Shown here: in pieces, positions 1-11,023 of the stretch
How the letters are laid out: each line of letters starts with the position of its first letter
Position numbering within the stretch: position 1 is the stretch's first letter
From: Microdochium bolleyi
Taxonomy: Eukaryota; Ascomycota; Sordariomycetes; Xylariales; Microdochiaceae
Reading direction: 5' to 3'
Length of the DNA stretch: 64,000 nucleotides
NCBI GenBank assembly: GCA_001566295.1
Contig: KQ964248.1
Location: 310,001-374,000, forward strand
Translations under genes and position numbers: made by a program
The notes under the pieces: model-generated
Database searches by the model: none
Told to the model about the DNA's origin: nothing
What the model saw: the letters and a program-made list of their open reading frames with translations, nothing else

Positions 1-142
1 ACATATTTGCACTCTCCAAAGTCATGCCTCCAGCATCGTCAACATACTATCCAAACCTTAGAGTCTCCGCTCCTTAAATGATACACCGATTTCCAAAAAA
101 CCTTTTTCGTCACAACATAGCAACACCAGCTCTGTTATTCCT

Positions 143-670
143 CTAGCGTCGTACGGGCACCCTGCGCACCTCCTCGCCCTCGACCATGAGCACCAGGTCG
201 CCGTTCTCCTCCTCGACGATCTGGGACTGCCTGTTGCCGAACCACCGGACGGCCTGGTAGTACACATCAGCCGTGGTCCTGCAGACGCCCTGGTTGCCCT
301 CGTTGGCGCACTGGTTGTACAGATCCGTGCGGAAGTTGTTGTCGATGCGCAGCTTGTTGGCGTCGGTGAAGCGGTTCTGCTTCTTGTAGTTGCGGTAGCC
401 AAAGTCGTGGCGGTAGCACGAGTTGGTGAAGCCGAAGCCGAACGGGTTGTCGGGCGAGCTGGAGCAGCCGTCGGACGTCCAGTCGAGCCCGGCCGGGTTG
501 CGCGCGTTGCGGGCCGTAACGAAGGCCCCGATCGTGCTGGAGAAGAGGAGCCGCTCGGTGGCCGTGTTGAGGGCCGCCGTCTGCCGCTCCTCGATGACGG
601 GGTCGGCGGAGGGGATGGGGTTGGCGAGGCCCAGGGTGACGAGCGCCGGGAGGATGACGGTGAACTTCAT
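143..670 (-). CDS. Secreted fungal phospholipase A2 (prokaryotic/fungal-type PLA2)
   Basis: Single exon, 175 aa. Phospholipase A2 hydrolyses the sn-2 ester of glycerophospholipids. The first ~16 residues (MKFTVILPALVTLGLA) are a signal peptide, followed by a short pro-segment with a Glu-Glu-Arg that suggests dibasic-type processing near residue 29. The core holds the family signature SCYRHDFGYRNY, with the catalytic His-Asp pair at about residues 88-89, and paired cysteines before and after (DGCSSS, YNQCANEG, GVCRTT) suited to the two disulfides of this small all-helical fold. Length is normal for fungal group XIV-like PLA2. The start is the only ATG that gives a signal peptide. A TATAAA lies 78 bp upstream. 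The enzyme is expected outside the cell. Substrate and role (nutrition, signalling or host interaction) cannot be told from sequence. Confidence 0.9.
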   Translation of the reverse strand: MKFTVILPALVTLGLANPIPSADPVIEERQTAALNTATERLLFSSTIGAFVTARNARNPAGLDWTSDGCSSSPDNPFGFGFTNSCYRHDFGYRNYKKQNRFTDANKLRIDNNFRTDLYNQCANEGNQGVCRTTADVYYQAVRWFGNRQSQIVEEENGDLVLMVEGEEVRRVPVRR

Positions 671-674
671 GTTT

Positions 675-732
675 GAGAGTCGTTTACGGCGTAAGAGTCC
701 GTGATAACGTGAGAGTCGGCTGTAACGTGAGA
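675..732. repeat. Short imperfect direct repeats in the PLA2 leader
   Basis: GAGAGTCG occurs at 675-682 and 711-718, and TAACGTGAGA at 705-714 and 723-732 (plus-strand reading). They lie between the putative TATA box and the start codon, so they fall in or next to the 5' UTR. They could be a degenerate tandem duplication or a binding site; the function is unknown. Confidence 0.45.
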
Positions 733-747
733 AACGAGGAGTTTGGA

Positions 748-753
748 TTTATA
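748..753 (-). promoter_or_regulatory. TATA box of the PLA2 gene
   Basis: TATAAA on the minus strand, 78 bp upstream of the PLA2 start codon. Position and sequence fit a fungal TATA element. No other candidate lies nearby. Confidence 0.5.
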
Positions 754-2871
754 GAAGAGGAGGAAAGGCTTGATAGTTCAAGTCGTAGACGTGCTCGAAG
801 GGTTTAACGGGAACGCAGAGTTATGGCCCGAGTTACACTTTCCCGTGAAGCTTGTTGCTTCTGGTGATGACAAAAGGACTTTTCATCCAGATGTCGTGGG
901 AGGATGCGGTGGTTCTTATACTCATCCAAAGCTCATATGGCACAGCATTCCCTGTATCGTCCAGGGCGGCAGCTCATCCGGGTCCTCCCTCCTCCATGCT
1001 GGACTTCCCCGGAATACCACCCACATTCTCGCAACTCCGACACTGATTCGCCGATCCCGTGCTTCGGTGATCGACATGTGTGTGTATGCATGTCACGATG
1101 CGGGAAACATCAGGCTGCTGTGCGCTTCGAGGACACGCAAAGGGGAAAAAAAGGCGCTATTCCCAGCGAGGAAGCTCAGGAACCCGAGCGTGCACACGTG
1201 GGTGCACCTTTTTGATGTCATCGTCGCACTAGCCGTGGGGAAAACAGATGCAAGATGGGACGGGAGGGCCGGGATGTGACAAATTAAAGACAACGCCAAG
1301 GATGCATCAACATCAGCTTTGCCGAAATGGGAGCTGCTCTGCCCTGGGCGATTCGGCCAATTGTTATTTGAGACGGAGTCCTGCGGAGAAGCAGAAGCAG
1401 AAGGAGAAGAAGAGGTCTCCGGAATTGTTGGCATTGTGTGGCGGTCGAGTGCCGAGAAAGAAGTAACGACATGTGGCTGTTCCAACCAATGAGAGATCTC
1501 ACACGCGCCATGCCCAGATGCGCTAGAGAAAATGGCCCAGCAAAGAGAGTTGATGCCGACGACGATCTGGGGCTCCTTCACGAGAAACCTTGGTTGTTAC
1601 GGGGTATTAGTGGTGCCTCCGTCCACCGGCCGATGTGCCATTCGCACCCCTGCCCGCCCGCTGTCTGTCTTCTGTCAAGGATCGACCCCTCCCAAGGCTG
1701 TCTCCAGCTATGTTGCGACATCGACAGTCCACGTTGTGCCCGAATCATCTGATAATTGGCCGAAAGCTGAGTCCTTTTGTCTTCAGCTGTCATGTGTAAA
1801 CTCCCAAGGATTGTCGTCTCACCGAGGTCCTCTTCTGCATGTCTCTTGTTTCCTTCACTTTTCTGGCCAGGCAGGTTATGAGAACGAGGAACTTCTGCAC
1901 TGCAATGCGACACAAATATCGTCAGCCAAGCGTGGCAGCTGAAAACTGATCGGCACCATTTTTGGGGGCGGACAAGAGCACGGAGTACGAGTCAGCCTGG
2001 GCTAGATCCATCGTGGCAGGTCAGTTCTGCAGGCGTGCAGCCTCGGCGGGTGATGATCATTCAGCTTCAATCGAGGGATGACGCGGCGGTTCAGACACGA
2101 CCGGAGTTGGCCGATCTTGCCGACATGAGATGAAAACGACTCTGCGACAAGATCGTCGAAACATACAAAGGTCTCCGCAGCGTTGCCCGATGCCCGATGC
2201 CCGCTGTCAGACATGCATGTTCTCGAGACGCGTGAGGGAGCAGAAGTTCCTGGATCGTGCGACATCGTATAACGACTCGCTCTTGACTGGTCAAGAGGCA
2301 AGTGCAATGCTGCAACAATAACGAGACTTCCAAGGCAAGGGACTCAACCAATACTCACAGGGGCAGGCGAATGCCAGCTGCTCGAAGTCCAGCTCCCGGC
2401 TCAATGTGTGGAGTCAGTCTTGGCAATAGGGTGGGGAGCTGGATAGTACATCACGTAGAGGCATCATATTGCATATCTTGCCTACTACGATACCGACGAG
2501 AGGACAGCGTCGAGAGATGGAACTCAACTTGCACCGAGGTCATCAAGGAAGATCAGTGTCTGCCTCACTCCGGAGACAGGATTCCGGATCTGGCAGTGTC
2601 TCTTTGTGCTCAACCATGCAGCAAAAGTCTTTCCTGTAACATACAACACTGCTGCATTGGCTCCCGGTTTAGGCCATCTCCTGTGGCTTCGCAGAATTGC
2701 CCCAAGTTTCCAAGGGCGACATAGACAGGGTATCTTCGTTTCTATGTGTTCGACATGATCGTTCTCCGTGCAAACTGGTAGCAAGACCATGAAATTGCCT
2801 CAACGTCCGCCCGAGCAAGATCTGGCTGCATAACGACTATTTCCGACAAAGAGCACTTTGCGATGGAAATT
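754..2871. other. Intergenic, 2.1 kb
   Basis: Between the PLA2 promoter and the 3' end of the AP-2 mu gene. The open frames here have no family features, lack good codon bias and overlap on opposite strands. I see no RNA gene or mobile element. Confidence 0.5.
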
Positions 2872-4323
2872 TTAAAATCTAGCACCAAATGTCAGTCATG
2901 GTTTCCGACAACTTCCTACGCGCTTGGAGCTTACCTGATTTCGTATGACCCTGCCCTCGTCATGTACCTCACCCACTTAACGCTGGAGTAGTTGCTCTTT
3001 TCAAAGACCTTCAGGTACCGCACGAGCAGACCGGAACTCGTAAACATGAGCAGACTGAAGTTGAGGCTCAGCGGTGGCCTCGACCACGCCTTCTGATTCG
3101 TCATGCTCGTCAACTCCGCCTCCGCACTCAGCACGAACTCGCTCTGGCCAGTGAAGCGTCCAATCTTCCATATTATGTTGTTCTCGCTGGGCTCGTACTT
3201 GGCCTTGCCCTGTGTGCATCGCTCCGTGATCCGTGCCGTGTTCAGTGGCGTCGGTATCCGTACAACCACGTTTGTGGCGAACAATTTGCTGCCAAAGTTG
3301 GCTTTTACAGCAATACTGTACTCGACTTTCGTCTTTCCGACCTCGTTCACAATGGCGTGCACCTTGAAGGGCAAGTTGACATTCTCGGTGGCACGGTACC
3401 GCATAAGCTCAAACTCTCCGTCCGGTGGCACAAACGAGATGATCCGGTCGGAGTCGAATTTGCCGAGCTTGACACACTGGTGAAACTGGCAATCCTCGAG
3501 CGTCACACTGCCGGCTGCAGCTTTGGTCGCTTTGGTCCCCAGTCTGTTCCCACTAGGTAACGTCTGAAGGCCATCGTGGTCGAGCAGGAGCCGATCGTTG
3601 AGACCGAACTTGCACTCCGGCGTCCCTGAGAGATATGCGCGCATGATGATCTGGCCTGTCACATCTGCGCGCAAGACTGTGCCCGTCGCGGACATGAGCA
3701 GGTTGACGTCCTCGATGACGTCGACAAAGGCCTCGTTCTTGCGGTACTTGACATCCGCTTTTCGCCACGACAGCGCGCCCGTGGCTTGCATTGTGATTTT
3801 TGCCGAGTCTTCAGCGGCACGCTCGGACTTGACGCCTTCGGTCGTGATGTACATTTTTAGTGTGTCCGTCTCGGTATTTTGAGGGTAGCCAAAGTCGATA
3901 ATCTCTGTAGTTGGGACGCCTCGTTAGTCCCCGTACTTCTGCTGACACGTGCGTTATTCAGCGGCTTGTGGGCTGGCCAGACTTACCGTCGAGGAGCTCA
4001 TAGACCAGGACGAAGTTGTTCTTGACGGCCTCCTCATCGAATTTGCCAAAGTAGCCCCGACCGAGCTGTATCAGCCGGTAGAGGAACTCGAACACGAGCG
4101 CAGCATTGGCGTTGCTCTTCGTGATGGCCACGAGGTAGATGTTCTCGTGCTTGACATGGCTGAAGGTGGTGCTGCCGAGGGTGAGGATGGGCGAGCGCAC
4201 TTGAGGGTTCGAGATGACCTGGATGCGGAAGACGTCGGCGAGACGCGGGCGGCAGTCGTTGCGGAAGGCGCGAAAGATGAGATTCTCTCCCTTCTGATTG
4301 AAGATGAGAACGCCGGACAACAT
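2872..4323 (-). CDS. APM4: AP-2 clathrin adaptor complex, mu (medium) subunit
   Basis: Three exons: 3987-4323, 2935-3904 and a 7-nt terminal exon 2872-2878, giving 437 aa, the normal length of AP-2 mu. The N-terminal longin-like domain (about residues 1-140) begins MLSGVLIFNQKGENLIFRAF and contains the HVKHENIY and AALVFEFLYRL segments typical of adaptor medium chains. The mu-homology domain follows (from about GALSWRKADVKYRKN) and reads cargo Tyr-based sorting signals. AP-2 rather than AP-1 is indicated by the VRSPI segment and by ELLDEIIDFGYPQNTET across intron 1. Intron 1 is 82 nt (GTAAGT donor). Intron 2 is 56 nt, with a CTGAC branch and a CTAG acceptor. The protein then ends in Arg-Phe. 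Acts at the plasma membrane in endocytosis. Start chosen at 4323 because the upstream in-frame sequence is unlike any adaptor. Confidence 0.93.
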
Positions 4324-5761
4324 GTTGCTGACGACGTGGCTGGCCGAGGCTGGCCGGCGGTCGTGTGGTGCGCTGGGAGAGGGTGTGATCCCGCCTCGAG
4401 CAGGGAAGCGGCTTGTCGTCGTGCCGGGATCTGTATTCGAACGGCCCGGGGGTTGTGTCGTCTGGAGCCGGACTTGTCGGGTGCTGCGCGCGATTGTGGT
4501 TGCTCGACGTCGTGCGATTTGTGATGCGATGTCCGTTCCCCTATCTGGGAGCTCAGCGAAGCGGAGGAGCGCAGCGCAGGACAGCCCACATGGCGACCAG
4601 GGGCAGGGTCTGCGGGGCAGGCACCCGGAATGCACAAAGCCAAGCCGTGCCTTCCCCACACGGTTGTGCTTGGTTATGCCGTGGCCTCCAGCTTCTGCCG
4701 CGATACACACTCCAAAGCGTCTTGCGGCAGACAGGCTATCACCTTCCATTCATCCATCGATCGCAACTCAGAGCTGGGTGCCACAGAGGCTCCTCAGGCT
4801 TCGGCGTGCTCTTCTCACCATCTAGCTGGGCCAAAAAAGAAGACCAGAAAAAAAGAATACCTTCCATAACCTTCTACCACAACATGAGGTGGAGGATGGG
4901 GAAGCATCACTCTCGGTGCCTCAGTGGTTTCCAGAGCCCGACATCATGACGGTGGTGGACTCAATGAAAGCCCCGGAGGCGCCTGCATGGCTTGTAGCCA
5001 ATCATCGACACCAGCCATCACGACAGACAATATCGACGTCAAGTCACTCACGGTTGGGTGGCCCATGAGGCCGAAGGTCCGCCTTTGCTGGAAACCAATC
5101 CAGCATCTGGCGCAAACTGCCTCTCCACATACGGGCTGGGACTGCCGGCAGGCCTGCTGCAACGTTATTCCTCGGTCGATCCACACCACCCGGCACTTAG
5201 CCACGGCCCTCCGACGGACTCGCTACGACATCGAGCCTGCCTTCTCCGCATATTCCCCGTCTGGGTCACCCTGGAACCTGGCCCTCCGGTACAGACAATA
5301 TGGCCGCGCCAATCCTTGCTCGTTTCAACTCGGCAGCCCAATGACGACCACAATCAGCTGTTTGGGTTTCGGCGCGACCTCATGGGGAGCTGACCCATCG
5401 TGGAGACGCGCTGTGACAGCAGACGGCAAACGAGGTCCCCGTATGCCCTCATGGCGTCTCGCTGGAGACGAGCAAGTATTCCCCACTGGCCGTGTCTGCC
5501 TCATGGCACGCGGATCGTCGAGCCGATACCCGTCAAGCGTTGCGTAAGAGAAGCTTGTATTGCACGACAATATGGCCCTGAACTCTCGGTAGCTGCGTTG
5601 CCTTCCAGCGACTGACCCGACTTCAAGGCAGACTGATGGCGGTAGACGGTGGCAGCCCTCAAAGCTTAAAGAGGGCTGCCTTCGCCCTTTTCTCATTCAT
5701 GGCTCGACAACCTCACTCGGTCACAGTCATTCCAGGATCTTCACCAATCTTCACCGCAAAC
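4324..5761. other. Divergent promoter region, AP-2 mu (-) and cellobiohydrolase (+)
   Basis: 1.4 kb between two divergent genes. A GGCTAA-type hexamer (minus strand, 5197-5202) matches the core of XlnR/Xyr1 sites and lies ~560 bp before the cellobiohydrolase start, but one match is close to chance expectation. SYGGRG (CreA-like) hexamers are also present at about chance frequency. No coding sequence is supported. Confidence 0.4.
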
Positions 5762-7052
5762 ATGCTCACAAAGTGGTTGTCTCTCTCGGCCTTGAGCTCT
5801 TTGGCTCTGGCTGCCCCCAAGCCAACTGCCACCGTCGAGGCCCGTGCCGCCACGACCGCCACTTACACCGGCAACCCCTTCTCTGGTGTCAACATGTGGG
5901 CCAACTCGTTCTACGCCTCCGAGGTCGCCCAATTCGCCGTGCCTACCCTCGGTGCCAACGCGGCCAAGGTCGGCAAGGTGCCCAGCTTCCAGTGGATGTA
6001 GGTCGATGAACTACCCGGTCTTGCCGCATCATATCTGACATACAGTTCCTTAGTGACACCCGGGCCAAGCTCTCTGTGGCTGAGAACACCCTCAAGGAGA
6101 TTCGCGCTGCCAACGCAGCCGGAGCCAACCCCCCCAACGCCGCCCTCCTGGTCGTGTACGACCTTCCCGACCGTGACTGTGCTGCCGCCGCCTCCAATGG
6201 TGAGTACAGTATCGCCAACGGCGGCGTTGCCAAGTACAAGGAGTACATCGACGCCATTGTCACTCTGTTCAAGGAGTACTCTGACATCCGCATCCTACTG
6301 GTCATTGGTAAGTCTCGCCCTGCCTCATGCATGTAGGGGACACTGTGTGACTGACTTGGTGCCCAGAGCCTGATTCGCTCGCCAACATGGTCACAAACAT
6401 GGGCGTTGCCAAGTGCGCCAACGCCAAGTCGGCTTACCTGGAGTGCACCAAGTACGCAGTTCAGAAGCTCAACCTGCCAAACATTGCCATGTACCTCGAT
6501 GCCGGCCACGCCGGATGGCTTGGCTGGCCCGCCAACATTGGCCCTGCCGCCGATCTCTACGCGCAGGTCTACAAGGATGCCGGCTCTCCCAAGGCTCTCC
6601 GTGGCCTTGCCACCAACGTTGCCAACTACAACGCTTTCTCCCTGTCTTCTCCCCCCAACTACGTCGAGTCCAACCCCAACTACGACGAGCAGAAGTACAT
6701 TAACCAGCTCGGCCCCCTCCTCAAGTCCCGCGGCTGGGACGCCAAGTTCATCGTCGACCAGGGCCGGAGCGGCAAGCAGCCCACTGGCCAGATTCAGTGG
6801 GGTGACTGGTGCAACGCTGTCGGCACTGGTTTCGGTACCCGCCCTACTGCTAACACTGGCAACTCTCTGGTTGAGGCCATCGTCTGGGTCAAGCCTGGTG
6901 GTGAGAGCGACGGCACGAGCGACACCTCGGCCACTCGCTACGATTACAACTGCGGCAAGCAGGACGCCCTCAAGCCCGCCCCTGAGGCTGGCTCGTGGTT
7001 CCAGAAGTACTTCGAGCAGCTCTACAACAACGCCAACCCTTCTTTCAAGTAG
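5762..7052 (+). CDS. Cellobiohydrolase, glycoside hydrolase family 6, no cellulose-binding module
   Basis: Exons 5762-5997, 6054-6307 and 6367-7052 give 391 aa. GH6 cellobiohydrolases release cellobiose from the non-reducing ends of cellulose by an inverting mechanism. Residues 1-17 are a signal peptide (MLTKWLSLSALSSLALA), then a short linker-like stretch, and the catalytic domain starts near residue 36 (YTGNPFSG). The proton-network Asp is in YDLPDRDCAA (D120, matching Trichoderma D175). The general acid is in VIEPDSLAN (D166, matching D221). A third conserved Asp lies in KPGGESDGTSD (D345). The family block YLDAGHAGWLGWPAN is intact. The N-terminal CBM1 and Ser/Thr-rich linker of Trichoderma Cel6A are absent, so this is a catalytic-domain-only form. 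Introns are 56 and 59 nt with perfect phase. Secreted; probably carbon-regulated, though the promoter does not prove it. Confidence 0.95.
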
Positions 7053-8902
7053 AGTATTGGCAATGTGCGGTAAGACTGGTTCACGTCTTAAAACGAGCCG
7101 ATGGGGTACTATGGCGGCTTGTGCTCATGGTGATCCAGCCAAGTCAGGTTGGATTGGATCACAAGTCGTGGGTTCAACAGGCTCAGAAGACTGTTTCATC
7201 TCGGGTCGTTGGCGATACTCGCCCAGCTAGCAAATTTACGGTCTTCTAGTCACAAACGGCGCGTAGTCTTATGCGTGATGCTAACTTTGTGCAGTGGGAT
7301 GCTCATTGTCAGAGATTGGACGAACGACTAATAAGTCAAACCATGATATATCATGTCATGTGCTCAAAAGGTCTGATTGGTCACGGTCTGATCACGCAGG
7401 GTCGTTGTCGTGGTACCACACCCCTGGGATCTTGCCCAAAAGGGAAGGCCGGCATGGGGTGGTCCGCGGATTTGTCATGTCCACTATCATTGCGGTTTTG
7501 GTGACTTTTTAGGCACTTCTGACAGGCTTTGGCACTTTCCATGTCCGCAAAGTGCAGGATGTGCCGAGCATGACGCCGTGCGATGATGTACGATGATGGT
7601 AATAGGGGTGCCTGTGGCGGCTGCATTGCATGCAGGCTTCCTCGGGCGTATGTCCCGTCCGCACGGTACTTGATTAGCCGAGAGACGACTACTTCTTGGT
7701 GCATGGGTACGATTCGGTATCTACTGGTCGTCGGACGAACAATCCGATGTTCAAGAAGGTCCTATCTGACTCAACCCACAGGCCGTTTTGAACTTGTAGT
7801 CTTTCCTTCTTACTTTTAGACACAATGTTGCTACTGCGTCATGTTCGTCATTCTACTGGATGGATCAGCTCACACCGGTGGGAATCACGATGGGGACGAT
7901 TTCGGCCACTGTACCCCGGATTTTCCATCCCGCTTTCCCCGCTCAGTGTGGTGGCTTTGAGGTTTGACCACCCGGCCCCCATGTGCTTGCTTTCAAGCGG
8001 GTCTTCTGGGGCCGCGTCTCGTGGTAGCTTTGGACCGTCTCCAGGTTTCCCCTCATTCGAAAGAAAGAGGTGCTTCTTTCGCGGGTTACCTTCTTGGGCA
8101 GTCCCGGCTGCAGGATATGGCGAGCCGCGCGATAACGCCCCGTTGGCCTTCGCCACGCAAAGATCAAGCGAGTTTGCGTCTACTTGTGCTTTCTCACCTC
8201 TGCAGAGGTTGTCGTTCTTCTGAGCATCTCTTGGTTGCGTGTCAATGGTTTTCATCGTCATCTGGTGCTCCCCGTTGCCCGGGCTTTGCATATCACACAC
8301 TTTGCGACGGGAGCGCGTTCGTTCATGTCTACACTGAAGTGGGATATAATAGATGTCTAAGGTGCTGGATACATTCCACTCTCTGTGCGATGTAAGTCGG
8401 CTTGCGGGGCAGCCGAGGCGGAAATAGCCCGAGATAGCTTTCGTCCTCTGTGAATATCCCGCCGGGGCGTTTTGACTTGTACACAGCTGTACCAAGGCAG
8501 GTCTTGCCCGATTGCGGCTGCCGCTAACACACATCACATCTCCAACCTTGCGTCGATGGGGCCGCTGCCGCGTTCGACCCCTCACGCCGGAGACGATGCC
8601 CCAGCATAGGTCGGAAGTAAGTTCCGCGGCTCATCACCGAGCTATGAGCTGTGTATATAATCTTGCATGGAATGGTCGCGTCCTGGTTTTCTCTCGTCTT
8701 TATTCAAGGAATGCACGTGTGAGCACAGCTAGGAACGATCAACTTTGAAGTTATCAGCTTTCGAGGTTTACTGGTGGTACGAGATCACACACAACATAGT
8801 CCATGAAGTTGTCATCAACAAAATAGCAGTATAGAGAGAGTCTCGGACGTCGAACACAAGCGGCTTCCACGAAACTGCCATACACGTATCACCACCACCA
8901 CC
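7053..8902. other. Intergenic, 1.85 kb, with butanediol dehydrogenase promoter
   Basis: Holds the 3' flank of the cellobiohydrolase gene and the promoter of the next gene. TATATAA at 8654-8660 is the only clear promoter-like element. The long open frames on both strands between 7.8 and 8.6 kb lack domain features. Confidence 0.45.
8654..8660 (+). promoter_or_regulatory. Possible TATA box of the dehydrogenase gene
   Basis: TATATAA, 243 bp upstream of the start codon of the dehydrogenase at 8903. This would imply a 5' UTR of roughly 150-200 nt. Confidence 0.35.
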
Positions 8903-10231
8903 ATGCGAGCCCTCCGGTACTACGCCCCGCAGGACCTGCGCCTCGACAAAGACGTCGCCGAGCCCGCGTGCGCGCCGCACGAGGTCAAGGTCCGCCCGGC
9001 CTACATCGGCATCTGCGGGACCGACCTGCATGAGTACCAGCACGCGCAGAACCTGATTCCCCTGCCCGGCAAGCCGCACCCGCTGACGGGCGGCACGCCG
9101 CCCATCATCATCGGGCACGAGTTCTCGGGCCTCGTCGTCGAGGTCGGCAGCGCGGTGACCAAGTACGGCAACGGCAGCGTGGAAGGGGTGGGCGGCGGCG
9201 GCGGCGGCGGCGGGCTCAAGGTTGGGGACCGGGTGGCCGTGCAGCCGACGCTGTACTGCAGGGAGTGCGTCCCGTGCAAGCAGGGCCACACGAACTGCTG
9301 CACGAAGAACGGGTTCCTCGGGCTGAGCGGGCGGGGAGGAGGGCTGGCGGACTTTGTGTGTGCGGATGCGGACGCCGTGTTCAAGCTGCCGGACTCGGTG
9401 CCGCTTGAGGTTGGAGGTGAGTCTTCCACCGTCATGCAATAATCACGGATTTTGCCCTGTCGTCCTGGATTCCTTCAGGCAGGATCTTTCGAGCATTCAT
9501 CACGGCAGTGCCCGTCAAACCCACTGAACTGACACTCCTCCAGCCCTCGTCGAGCCCCTCACAGTAGCCTGGCACGCCATCTCCATCTCGGGCATCAAGC
9601 CCGGCGACAACGTCCTCGTGCTCGGCACGGGCCCCATCGGCCTCGCCGTGATCCAGTGCCTGCCCTCCTTCGGCGTCGGCAAGATCATCGCCGCGGAGAT
9701 GGCCGGCCAGCGACAGACCTTCGCGCAGAGGTACGGCGCGACGCACCTGATCGACCCGGCCAAGGAGAATGTCGTAGAGAGGTGCCTCGCCCTCTGCGAC
9801 GGCTACGGGCCCGAGATCGCGTTCGACTGCGCGGGCGTGGAGCAGAGCCTCGACGCGGCGACGCGCGCGGTCCGGGCAAAGGGCACGGTGGTCAACCTGG
9901 CGATCTGGCATGGCAAGGTCGGGTTCGATCCGAACTCGCTGGTGTTCCACGAGAAGAACTACAAAGGATGTGAGTTCTTTTCTTCACGCTTATTCTCGGA
10001 CCGCCTCTTGGGGGCGATCTACTAACTTTGTGTTCCATAGCGCTGTGCTTCCTGCCAAGCGACTTTGGCAAGGTCATCGAGGCTCTAGACAAGGGTACCA
10101 TCAAGCCCCAGGACATGATCACCCGCAAGATCGCCCTGGACAGGGTCGTAGAGGACGGCTTTGAGGCGCTGATTCATGAGAAGGACAAGCACGTCAAGAT
10201 CATGATTGACATGGGCTTGGGGGAGAAATGA
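8903..10231 (+). CDS. Zinc-dependent medium-chain dehydrogenase, (R,R)-butanediol dehydrogenase type
   Basis: Exons 8903-9416, 9544-9969 and 10041-10231 encode 376 aa. NAD-dependent enzyme of the BDH1/BDH2 group, which interconverts acetoin and 2,3-butanediol or related polyols. Catalytic zinc ligands are visible in GICGTDLHEY (C38) and GHEFSG (H72). The structural zinc site has C119, C122, C125 and C133 (YCRECVPCKQGHTNCC). The Rossmann nucleotide-binding loop is VLGTGPIGLA (about residues 197-206). No signal or targeting peptide, so probably cytosolic. An unusual run of eight glycines sits at residues 97-104, encoded by a GGC/GGG repeat, in the loop before KVGDRVAVQP. Introns are 127 and 71 nt. 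The exact substrate is not certain; xylitol or sorbitol dehydrogenase is less likely from the overall pattern. Confidence 0.9.
9190..9213 (+). repeat. GGC trinucleotide run inside the dehydrogenase exon
   Basis: Tandem GGC repeat coding for eight consecutive glycines in a surface-loop position of the dehydrogenase. The reading frame is kept. Confidence 0.7.
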
Positions 10232-11023
10232 GAAGCTGGCTAGTTGCCTTGGGGCAGGGTTCTGGTGGCGTTAGGGAGCGACGATCTGGGGTGCATAGCT
10301 TTGGCTGGCGTGATAGAGATTCAGTGATTTGTGTATCAGACGTCAACCAGGAAGCAGCATTCACAAGCATAATACTCAAGTGCATGCTTTCCTTAGGCCG
10401 GCAGAACAGTGGGTTGTATCGTCGCCAGATTCTCCCGGCCGTCCCATGTGATTGGTGCTACCGTTGTCGTAATTAACAGTAGCGGGTTATTGCAGTGTCT
10501 GGTGTGTTGGATTACATTGTATTATGGTAGTGGATTCTGCGAAACGTAGATCCTGGAGTTGGACTCTGAAGCCCGACAAGAATGTTCATTGTAAGCCAGG
10601 CTTTTCTTATAGAGACATGATTCTACTCCCACAAGGGCTGATGTACAACCAACCCACTAGCGCCCATCATTTGTCCTGCCACTCATTCTTTCCGTATTTA
10701 TTATCGAGAGTCTTTAGTTTTCGGGTTTGTGTAACGGGTGCAACACTACCCGCTTTGTCACAATATTTGTGTTACCGAGCGCCATTGAGCCCTCATTGTT
10801 GCACTTGAACAGGCGAACAGATGATGACAGGACATTCTCTTGCAATATGAAAGAAGATACATTACGAAAGATGTATAAGATCTTCCTTTTCGGGTCGGAA
10901 ATCGCCCATCCCGTCATGAGTTGAGCAGGGATACACGCAAGGTCCATCGAGCCGACGAGAAAGTCTCAAGTTTTAAATTTGTCCTTCGGATTCTCAGACA
11001 GCCCTTGTTAGATTCAGCAAGCG
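10232..11023. other. Intergenic, 0.8 kb
   Basis: 3' flank of the dehydrogenase and promoter of the next gene. A TGTATAAGATC sequence near 10872-10882, about 145 bp before the next start codon, could serve as a TATA element. Nothing else is visible. Confidence 0.35.

Noticed and set aside
4324..5761. Several SYGGRG (CreA-like) hexamers upstream of the cellobiohydrolase
   Set aside because: The degenerate 6-mer is expected about once per 256 bp on both strands, so the number seen is near chance.
7848..8585. 245-codon open frame on the minus strand
   Set aside because: It begins with an unusual composition, has no domain or hydrophobic core, and overlaps open frames on the other strand in GC-rich promoter DNA.
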